NCBI GenBank assembly: GCA_963969345.1
Contig: OZ017767.1
Location: 6,910,739 to 6,974,738, forward strand
DNA: 64,000 nt
From: Turbatrix aceti
Lineage: Eukaryota; Nematoda; Chromadorea; Rhabditida; Panagrolaimidae
Direction: 5' to 3'
A program made the translations under genes and the position numbers. Under the pieces are notes generated by a model. That model was not told the DNA's origin. It saw only the letters and a program-made list of their open reading frames with translations, and did no database searches. Within the stretch, counting starts at the first letter, position 1. Every line of letters begins with the position of its first letter. Below, one piece after another: positions 55,824-64,000 of this stretch.

Positions 55824-56639
55824 ATGAAGTGCCTTTTCTTGGAGTACTACGATCCTCCAGGCTACGAACACCTATCAGAAGACAGTCCACGTTTTTCGCC
55901 GAATCAAAATCTGCACTGCGTACAGGTGGTTTTTGTAAAACGCGGTGATCGTCTCGTCTCAGCAAAAGTTATCCGGATAACGGATATTCCCGAACGTCCT
56001 ACGGCGCGCATCGGTGCAACCAGATCAGCCGTCGGAGTTTCCGCACCGCCTTTTAAGCCTTTTATGCCGAGCTTGATATTCAAAAAAAATGGTCACACAA
56101 GCTACGCTAGAAATCTGTTTGTCAGCACGCAGACCCGGACCCGGGCAATCCATGACCTCGTTCTTGCCGACTTCAAATTCTATTTTGACCTTGGTGTCGT
56201 CATCCTGAGTCAGTATAAGGCCGCTAAAGGGCTCAATTTTAACATTTGTCAGGCGTATTTCGCCAACGAAGTTTTCGAAGCCCTCAGAACGTACAAGGCG
56301 ATGACTTTTACGTCCATCATTGGAAAATTCCTCTTCACCGATGACGTCATTCGTAATTCCTATATACCGACGGCCAAATGCAGACAGAAGCCGTCAGCAG
56401 ACGGCGCAATGCGGAAATTGAACAACACAGCAGTCGAGGCTTTTCAGCTGATGGTCCAGCTTTTTACCTGGCAGGTGGACACCCGCAGCGGAGGCGTGCA
56501 GTGCTGGCGCTCGGCTGTTGAATCGTGCTTCAACGGGGCGGCGCCTTCGGTGAGCGCCAGACAAAGCAAGTTTAGCCGTTTCCACGTTCCTCCGGGATAC
56601 GAGCCACCTTTCAACGCGGGAAACTCGTTCTGTGATTAG
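55824..56639 (+). CDS. unrecognised protein, 271 residues
   Basis: An open frame with regular codon use from the first ATG at 55824 to a stop at 56637-56639. The same frame is open back to about 55713, inside the second copy of the direct repeat, and a TTTCAG acceptor at about 55792 would also fit, so the start is not fixed. Features include CVQVVFVKRGDRLVSAKVIR early, YFDLGVVILSQYKAAKGLNF, and a C-terminal part with several Cys. No signal peptide, membrane segment or known motif is visible. It lies between the divergent PDZ gene and convergent WDR46. Confidence 0.6.
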   Translation: MKCLFLEYYDPPGYEHLSEDSPRFSPNQNLHCVQVVFVKRGDRLVSAKVIRITDIPERPTARIGATRSAVGVSAPPFKPFMPSLIFKKNGHTSYARNLFVSTQTRTRAIHDLVLADFKFYFDLGVVILSQYKAAKGLNFNICQAYFANEVFEALRTYKAMTFTSIIGKFLFTDDVIRNSYIPTAKCRQKPSADGAMRKLNNTAVEAFQLMVQLFTWQVDTRSGGVQCWRSAVESCFNGAAPSVSARQSKFSRFHVPPGYEPPFNAGNSFCD

Positions 56640-57115
56640 AAATGCGTTTTTGGAGGAACTTTAGGAAATTTGGTAAAATATGGATTTACCATGAAACTTT
56701 TGTGGCGTAAATTATGATAAACAGCGTTTTGAAAACTTTTTTTGCAAATTTTTGACAAAAAATTACGGAAATAAAAAAAAATTTTAAATTTAAAAAAATA
56801 AAAAAAAATTTTTTTTGAAATAAAAAATGTTTTTGAAATTAAAAAAAATGTTTTTAAAATTAAAAAAAAAATTAATAAAAAAAAATTTCAATTAAAAACA
56901 TTTTTTTTTCTTATAAACAAATTTAAAAAAAATAAAAAAAAACTGTTCGTGAACGTACACGAACAAAAAAAATTTACTTGTTCGTAAAAAATTTTCTCGA
57001 ATAAACAAATAAAAAAGTTGACGATAAAAAAATCAGTTTCTCCAGTCTCGATCGAATTAGGTTCAATTTACCTCTCAAAAGTTCAAAATCAACAAAAAAA
57101 GCCAGCATCTGTCGA
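56640..57115. other. intergenic, AT-rich, GTTCG motif
   Basis: Between convergent genes; nearly pure A/T at 56760-56940, then a small TTCGTGAACGTACACGAA palindromic cluster at 56944-56990 similar to MITE family B motifs. No gene. Confidence 0.5.
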
Positions 57116-59132
57116 CTACTGTCTCTTGAATCGACGAAGCAGAGGCCAGCTGGGATCCGGCTTGGTCTGAAGAACCGGCGGAAGCTCTTCGACGACCGCC
57201 TGCTGCTTTCGGACGCGATTGAGCTCCGATGGATCGAGACAAATAAGCTGTGGCTGAATTTTGTCCAGCAGCATTTTGACTTCTCTCTCGCGACGTTGGT
57301 TTTTCGATTCGAAGGGATTGTGGAGATATCCATTGACGTGGGGGTCTCCGGAGCCTAAAATGTCAAATACACCTCTTTAGAGTCCATTTCGGGTATAAAA
57401 GCGCGCTTACCCGGCACAATAATGCTATCGTAACCCTTGGCGTGTCCGATACCAAGGACGTCCTCGTGCGGACAAAATTGCACCTGTCGGACGTCGAACA
57501 TGGTAGAATACGTCATGTAGGGCGCTTCCAGGGGCTTTTTGCCGACCGCATCGAAGATCTGGATCTTGTTGTTGATGCCGACTGCCAGATTGCAGGTTTG
57601 GCTGAGTGCCAGGGACGTGATCTGCCCGCGAAGGCGTCTGCTGGACACTGGTTGGTAGTTTCGGATGTCGAAGACCCTAAAAAATACAAAAAATTGGCAA
57701 ACATATAAAATATTCAATTTTTGTTTTCAAAGTACGTTTTTTCGTTTTTTTTGTTTTCGTGTTAGGATTTTTGCTGTTTTTGAACGTTATTCATCATTTT
57801 TAGGATTTTTGCTATTTTTGATAGTTTTTTCGTTCTTTTTTGATTGTTTGAGTTTTTCAAATGTTTTTTTTATCGTAATTCATCGTTTTTTGATTGTTTT
57901 TAGTTTTTTGAACTTTTCATCGTTTTTGAACATTTTTTTGTATAAAAACAACTCATATCAAAAAAACTCACTTGACAACGCTATCATTCCCGCCTGTAGC
58001 AAAGTATCTCCCAGATTCGTCTACCGCGAGCCCCCGGACGACTCCACTATGGCATTTTACGTTCACGAGGGGTTCCTTGACGTTCGGTGACCACATGCTG
58101 ACCTGTCCGGAAGCGCCGCCACTGAGAACGATGCCATTGGCGTCATTTCGAGCGATGCAGGCAGGATTGCCCTCCTCCTTCATGCGGAAAGACGCGACAA
58201 TCTCGCCTGTGGACACGTCAAGGTAGTGCAGAAAGCCGGTGCCGGTTGTGGCAACGAGAAGCAGGTGCCGGGGCAGGAATTCGAGGAGCTTGGGCTCGTT
58301 GAACGCCTTCATGCAGTGCATTTCGACGCCCTGCTCGTCGTAGATGTGAACCCATCGTTTTTGGGCCGTCGCGTAGAGGGTAGAAACGTGGAGAAACCTG
58401 TATAAAAATATATTTTGAAAAAAAACATGGAAAAGGCAGAAAAAATAACGCAACTGCACAAAAAAATAAAAAAAAACATAAAAAAGTAGAAAAAACTCAC
58501 GCGACATCGTTGATGGCTTCAAAAACGTTTGTTTCGGTGACCAGATCCTTGGTGAGCCAGTCGAAGACTCCGATATGACCCTTGCGGCCTCCGACGATCA
58601 ATTCGCGACCGGTGACGCCAAAATCAAATCGATATGGTCCGAAATCGAGCTCCAGGGAAAATCTCTTGGCAGCGACGGTCTGGTCGGTCTGATCGAGGAT
58701 GTCGACCTGTCGGACAGCGTACGACGGCACAGAATCGTCCTCATCAGTTTTTAGGAAACCAGTGTCCTCGGTGGTAAAAACCTGAGCAGCTTGCTTCGCT
58801 TTTCGGGCGCCGTCAACGAGACGCTGCTTGTGTGACTTCAGTTTTCGTCGCGCAACTTCGTTTTTGGCATCTGCCTAAAAAAATATAAAAACACAAAAAA
58901 TATCGATACTCTCCCGTTAAAAATGCCAACTTACGGGATTCAGCTTGTTGATCTCGCTCATGCGGGCAGCAACGGCTTCGTCATCGTCGCTGTTCACTTC
59001 GATGAGGTCGGCATCGTCTTCTGCGGCGGTTGCAACCGAGGACGGCTGTGTGGCAGCTTTTCTCACTTTTTTGACTTTCTTGAGGGGCTTGACATCGTCG
59101 TCGGCGCCGGCGTCGTTCTTGTGCTTACTCAT
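57116..59132 (-). CDS. WDR46: WDR46/BING4 (yeast Utp7) homologue
   Basis: 500 residues from exons 59132-58935, 58874-58501, 58397-57972, 57676-57411 and 57354-57116, all in phase. The N-terminus is Lys- and acid-rich, as in the family. Family landmarks: PYRFDFGVTGRELIVGGRKG with HIGVFDW, AQKRWVHIYDEQGVEMHC, FLPRHLLLVATTGTGFLHYL, HSGVVRGLAVDESGRYFATG, FCPHEDVLGIGHAKGYDSII, and the terminal HNPFESKNQRREREVKMLLD with LICLDPSELNRV. It is a WD40 protein of the small-subunit processome needed for 18S rRNA maturation in the nucleolus. Length is slightly short of vertebrate WDR46, chiefly in the N-terminus. Confidence 0.95.
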
Positions 59133-62100
59133 ACCGCTGGCAGTGTAATTGGAAAGTAAAAAAAAAACAAAACTGGATCCTAGAACTGGAATAAAGGTGT
59201 AAAATTCAGAAAAACGCGTAAAACAGAGACAAAAGGAAAAAGTTTCGCGTGGGGAACACTTTGGCGACATAAAGTTCCCTGAATGAAGATTGAATTATCG
59301 TAAACTGGATTTATTGTTGTATATATATTTTTTGTACTTTATTACTGTATACAATTAATTATTTTTTACGTTAATATTTTTTAGTGTAACTTTATCTGCA
59401 AAACTGTGTTTGTTGAATTGTAAAATAAATTTGGCTCTACACAATTTATGGTTTTTGTTTTCTTCTCGAATAATGTTTTTAGTGGCACTTTCCGGTAAAA
59501 AAAATGCTGTAGGACTCCTTAATTGGGCTCTGCAATTTTTTCCACGCTTATTGTTTTACGCCATGGCACAGACAGTATTGTTGCCAGCCAACAATACAAT
59601 TCCATTCGCCTTTTCGGAATTCCTTTGCGGCGCCAAATAGAAGTTTTTTTTGATATCGTGTCCCTTTTTTTGCTTGTTTACGACGTCGTACGTTTACGAT
59701 AATTTCTCTAAATTGGCTTTAAGAGCGGGCGATTGTCCAATATTTTCCAATAATTTTTACATTTGTTTTAAAATAAAAATTTTCAGGGAAAATTTTAAAA
59801 TATTTTTTTAAAACCAGTAGTGTTTTAAAAATTTGATTCGGATTCTGGAGATTTGACTTGACATATTTTTTTGAAAAGGAATTTTTTTACACAAAACCAT
59901 GTTTCCGCCGAAAAACGTAGTTCCGCTTCGCCTTCTGTCTGCTTGTCGGCATCTTCATTTGTAGACAATTTTTTGTGTATTTTTTTGCGTGCGCACTCGC
60001 CGAGATGTTATTTGAGGGGTTTTTTCGGCTTTTGGACTACAAATCAAGACTTTTTTTTGGCGGAAACTCGGTTTTGTGTAAAAAAATACGCCTTTACACT
60101 TTTTTACATAAAATACAACTTTGGCTTAAAAAATTTAAAAATTAAAAAAATTGCAGTGTAGAACCGATTTTCCAGTCCCCCCTCTTTTTTTGGAAAATCG
60201 GTTGAACCTCTCTTAAAGGTACACCTGCAATAAATACCCCCTACCCTTTTTTTAATACGATTGTGGAGGTTAATGTTGTTCATTGTTCCTTTTCACGGTA
60301 GATTCGCTTTATTCGACAACGGATGATGTGCCTGCCTGCCCCTGACTACGTTCGCCATTCTGAATGGCACCTATTTTTGTACCCATGTTTTTCTCAGGTA
60401 TTCTCTCCAGGTGAACAACGCAACGACGTCGACTTGCTTGAAGTTAAATATTTCTTTACGGCTTGCTTTTCTAATCTCCCTCTCTTTTTTGTTGTGATTG
60501 CGCTCATATGCTTATTAAGTGACCAACTCGGCTAAAACGGTGCTCTTTAGATCTTCAGATTAGACCGGCTCAGTAGGCCACGTGAAACCTTGTCCGTCGC
60601 CGGGAAAGATACCGGCTTAGAGAGTGTTTTGCATATCTCGAAGGTACGATGGCTGACATAAGAGCCTTATCATCCGCGCAACAACAATTTGAAATCATCT
60701 GGGAAAATATATTTTTTTGTAGTAATTTAGAGTTTCATTTTTTTTTCTTTTTTTTCTTTTCCTAATGGACGCAAATATTCGAGGAATTTGTGCATAAGTG
60801 GAAGAATGGAAGAAACACTGGATACGCTCAATTGTGCTGTTTACTGTTTGGTCTGATGCCTTTGACAGAGTAATAATCTCTAAACATGACACTCTTTGTT
60901 TCACTGCAGAGTAAGGTTTTTCAATGGAATATAGGATTATTCGCTTTCATTGTTGCATGTGCAGGTGTGTGTTATTTTTGAGGGATAACCAGATACTACC
61001 GTATGATGAGTATGAAACAAATACGATTAGAGGTATCGTATTTCAGTTCCTAGAACGAGAACGGTTCTAAGAAAAAAAGTAAAAGGATTTTCGTGGGAGG
61101 ATTCGAGCAGAGGCGGGCTTTCGTAATGGGATTCGAGTAAAGTTCAACTTTCGTGGTGAGATTCAGGTGGAGTCGAAATTTCGCCGTGAGATTCGAGTAA
61201 TCGAATTTTCGTTGCGGGATTCTACCCAAAATGAATTTTCGTGGTAGGATTCGACCGAAGTCGAATTTTCGTTGTGGGAGTCGGCCCACTTGGATCTTGA
61301 AGCCACCGTTTGCATCGAAAAAATGTCGTAACCAAAACTTTTCAATGTTGTTTTGCAAATGTTTCTTTGCACAAAAACACCTCGAAAAAAACGTAATGAC
61401 GGTGCTCCTGCATCGTTGTTGCTTTGACAGCCACCTTTGTGCCTGCTAACAAAGCAGGGCATCCATAAGTGGAGTCCTGTTCTGTTGTTGTTACGAACTC
61501 TGATGAAAAGCAGAAAACAGAGGAGCTTTCAAAGGATGTATGACACTGTGGTGCATACTCCCATCAGTCGTCAGTTATTTACAATGAGTCAGTGCTGTTT
61601 CTGGAAACTTGTCCAAAAACAAACTTGGCACATGTACACTATAGTTGCACATAACAAGTCCTACTACTAATTTGTTATGAATGAACTATACCTGTCGGCC
61701 CCCATGAAAACTAACTTTTTTTGTTGGCACAAATCTTTTTTTTTGTCATGTTATAAAGATTTTCAATTTTGAATTTATTGTTTTTATGCACCTAGCAACG
61801 CGTATACAGTTTTTTTCTTCTGAGAAAAATGTCAGGTGGTCTCGCGACCTTTTTCTGAGGAGCAGAGCAATTAGCATAAAACGCTTAATCACGGCTCCTC
61901 AGCATAATGTCACTTCTGGTTGGATATATAATATTTTTTAAAGATCCTCTAAGCTTGCCTGCGCTTTGGTTCTTCTGACATAACACGTGACAACTTTGCG
62001 GTAGTAAAATAGGGAAAATGGGGGGGGGGTCATAGATACGGTATCCAAGAAAAGACACCGCCGTCATTAAAGAAAAAAATATTTTATTTTATTTCTGGTT

Positions 62101-63709
62101 TTTAAGGCTTCCTGAGCTGGATTACGTAAAAGCAACTTTTGTGCCGCTAAACTTCCGTCTGTTTTATCTGGAGTGGGATTTGACGTCCTGGATAAAGCCG
62201 TGGTATCCTCACAGATCCGGGGGCATGCGTTGTTTGTCAAACAAATGCTTTTAAGGACGACGGACGATGGAAGACTTTCAATTAGTCAAATTAATTTTTT
62301 TACTGTAGTTTTTTTTCCAAAAATATAATACTTTTTTAGGGTAAATTTGATCCGAGCATGATTTGGATGGCATTTTGGAAGAATGAATGGCACGCGTTGG
62401 TGTGAGCATTGTTGGCTGTCTTCTTCCTCTTCCGGGAGGATTTTTTAGGATAACTCGCGAACGAACGAACAAACGAACGCGTTTCGGAGGCCTCTTGTCC
62501 TTTTTTTTGTATATGTCTGTGTCGATGACTCTCGGACTCTCGGAGAATGCCCGGCATCCAGGCTCGCGGAGGACCGGTTATTAAACTGTCAAGAAGCTTC
62601 CGCGGCCCCCCTCTTAGGGGCTGAGGGCTGAGGGCTGTCAACACGGGCACAGGTCTGAGTGCCGGCCGGTCTGGCGTTTTTGTGGTGCTATCATTACCAT
62701 ATCCTCTTTTTTGGAATGGGATTGCTTCGAATGTCCAAAATCCACGCCATTGCAACTGCCGTCATTTTTTTCATTTTTTTTGTAGCTAACTAAGCCCGGG
62801 TCTCGGGTTTAGGAAAATATTTTGCATTTTTCCAGGCGGCTTGGATTGGCAGGCACATTCTTCTGTTTTGATTGCTACTCGCAAATCTTCCACAAATCCT
62901 TATTTATTATTTTTTGGGGGGCTCAAAAACAAATTTTTTTGTTACTTTTTTTCTTTGCTGCCAAACAAAAAATATTCATTTAATTGTTAGTCCAAAGAAA
63001 TGCGCGTCAAAGAATCTCTTGTAGCATTCATTTCATTCTCTGAATTCATTTTGTCGTCACTTTTTTTTGGAGAAGAAAAAAATATTTTTTTTTTGGGAGG
63101 GAAGAACGAACGACGACGAAGACGGCATCATCTCCTCCCTCCCCCCTCGGATGGAAGAAGACAGAGGTTGGACGGTGCGGTGAGCAGTCATCCTTCGCAC
63201 CGGAGCGCGAAAGCGGCGGTCGGCCGGTCGGCGGTCGTCCACAGAGAGCTAGTAGGCTTCTTAGCTTCTTTCGCTGGCTGCCGGCTCTCGGTTTTGGTTC
63301 GTCTTCGGGCCGGGCGCGCTGCTTCTTTGTCCGCGTCTGGGTCTGGTGCCGCCACCAACAGCGATAGGGATAATATCCCAATTGTTTTCAGACTTTTTTC
63401 AAAGCTTTTTTTTTTCAGCCGAGTCAAGCAAGCAAAAAAATTTAATTGGGTCATTGGCGCCGGATTTAGCCACAAAGCACATTGCTTTTGTGAAGTTTGT
63501 GATTTTTTCAAATGGGAATGTCCGGGTTTAGACGAGCGTAGGCGATAAAAAATAAATTAAACAAAGGCCAAAGAAAGTATAAAATGGCCGGAATGCGATC
63601 TTTCTGAAAGTTTGTCGGTCCGAAGATAACTTTCATCTTCGCGTGTCCAACGTATTTCTTTCCAGGGCATAAAAGGACGTGCGCTTTCAGGTACCGGACT
63701 TCATCCACC
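59133..63709. other. 4.6-kb intergenic region, no gene recognised
   Basis: Open frames are short and without motifs. A ~30-bp minisatellite lies at 61085-61270. The stretch 62450-62650 is GC-richer but shows no splice-consistent coding frame. The last 100 bases before 63710 are the upstream region of the final gene. Confidence 0.5.
61085..61270. repeat. ~30-bp minisatellite, about 7 units
   Basis: Units follow TTTTCGTnGnGGGATTCGA with a variable GAGTCGAA ending, at about 27-31 bp spacing. All are in one direction and diverged from each other. Confidence 0.8.
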
Positions 63710-64000
63710 ATGAACAACTGTCTCGCCGCACTCGCTCTGCTCCTCGTCGGCGTCGTGCTTTCATCCTCTGCGGAGGATCTCGACCTGCAGACGGTCTGCG
63801 AACACTTCCCAGAGCTCGCTGCCTGCCAGGACCGTAAGTCGGGAGTGCCTGAGGGCTAATTAGGGCTATCCGCAGGGCAGGGGTGTAATGACATTCCGTG
63901 CACCCTTCCGACGACTTTGATAGACAATTTCGGGAAAACCAGGGATGGAAGAGGTAATCGAATTATGAATTTTCGAAAATTCTTCAGGACTAGCCGGCGT
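63710..64000 (+). CDS. small secreted protein, 3' end beyond window
   Basis: Exon 1 (63710-63833) encodes a signal peptide (CLAALALLLVGVVLSSSAED) and QTVCEHFPELAACQD. Exon 2 (63876-63953) joins in phase and gives RQGCNDIPCTLPTTLIDNFG. A third exon starts at 63988 and runs off the window. Short introns with GTAAGT and GTAAT donors and CAG acceptors support the model. The cysteine pattern so far (C-x8-C-x4-C-x4-C) is too short to name a family. Confidence 0.65.

Noticed and set aside
59410..60535. Several open frames with hydrophobic stretches
   Set aside because: They consist mainly of poly-T translated to Phe/Leu and lack splice context or conserved pattern.
62336..62755. Minus-strand open frame of 139 codons, Pro- and Arg-rich
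   Set aside because: Low-complexity composition, no motif, no splice partners and a competing frame on the other strand.
1..64000. CRISPR arrays, bacterial operons, tRNA or rRNA genes
   Set aside because: No regularly spaced identical repeats, no Shine-Dalgarno-led gene strings, and no cloverleaf or rRNA sequence that I could recognise.

Overview
This is a window of a eukaryotic nuclear genome. Genes are split by introns with GT donors and TTTTCAG-type acceptors, codon phase carries across nearly every junction I reconstructed, non-coding DNA is full of A/T homopolymer tracts, and animal gene families are present: an insulin-like hormone, glycoprotein hormone alpha-2, BET1, WDR46, SLC5, SLC25, GH27 alpha-galactosidases, a DUF229 sulfatase-like protein and GLD-2/TUT-type nucleotidyltransferases. 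The mix, with short T-rich acceptors and DUF229, FLYWCH-like and PDZ proteins, points to an ecdysozoan such as a nematode or tardigrade. I cannot decide between these from sequence alone.

Layout. 1-6 kb: a hAT-like MITE, then two hormone genes facing tail to tail (insulin-like +, glycoprotein hormone alpha-2 -). 6-16.6 kb: a second MITE, a sodium/solute symporter (-), a cyclin K/T-like gene (+), and two more MITE families flanking an unrecognised ORF. 17-22 kb: a tandem family of three secreted cysteine-rich proteins (-) with duplicated flanks and a relic of a further copy. 22-29 kb: a BTB protein with a cysteine-rich tail and a laccase-like multicopper oxidase (both -). 29.5-37.4 kb: the SNARE BET1 (+), a FLYWCH-like DNA-binding candidate (-), and two adjacent terminal nucleotidyltransferase genes (+). 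38-46 kb: a 65-residue hydrophilic protein (+), a DUF229 protein (-) and a P-loop GTPase-like protein (-). 46.8-52.6 kb: a mitochondrial carrier and two tandem alpha-galactosidases (+). 52.7-59.1 kb: a PDZ protein (-), an unrecognised protein (+) and the ribosome-biogenesis protein WDR46 (-). 59.1-63.7 kb is gene-poor. The window ends inside a gene for a small secreted protein.

The genes do not form one pathway; this reads as an ordinary, fairly compact animal gene neighbourhood. What stands out is tandem duplication (secreted family, nucleotidyltransferases, alpha-galactosidases) and a heavy load of small non-autonomous DNA elements. Three families carry perfect 8-bp target duplications, a fourth has a decayed one, and a further long-inverted-repeat family recurs in the introns of three different genes. 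The most unusual protein observations are an insulin-like precursor whose first B-chain cysteine lies three residues upstream of the canonical position, and a terminal nucleotidyltransferase whose reconstructed first exon encodes a hydrophobic anchor.

Gene spans below run from first to last coding base, with exons listed in the evidence. No database search was possible; family calls rest on motifs recognised by eye.
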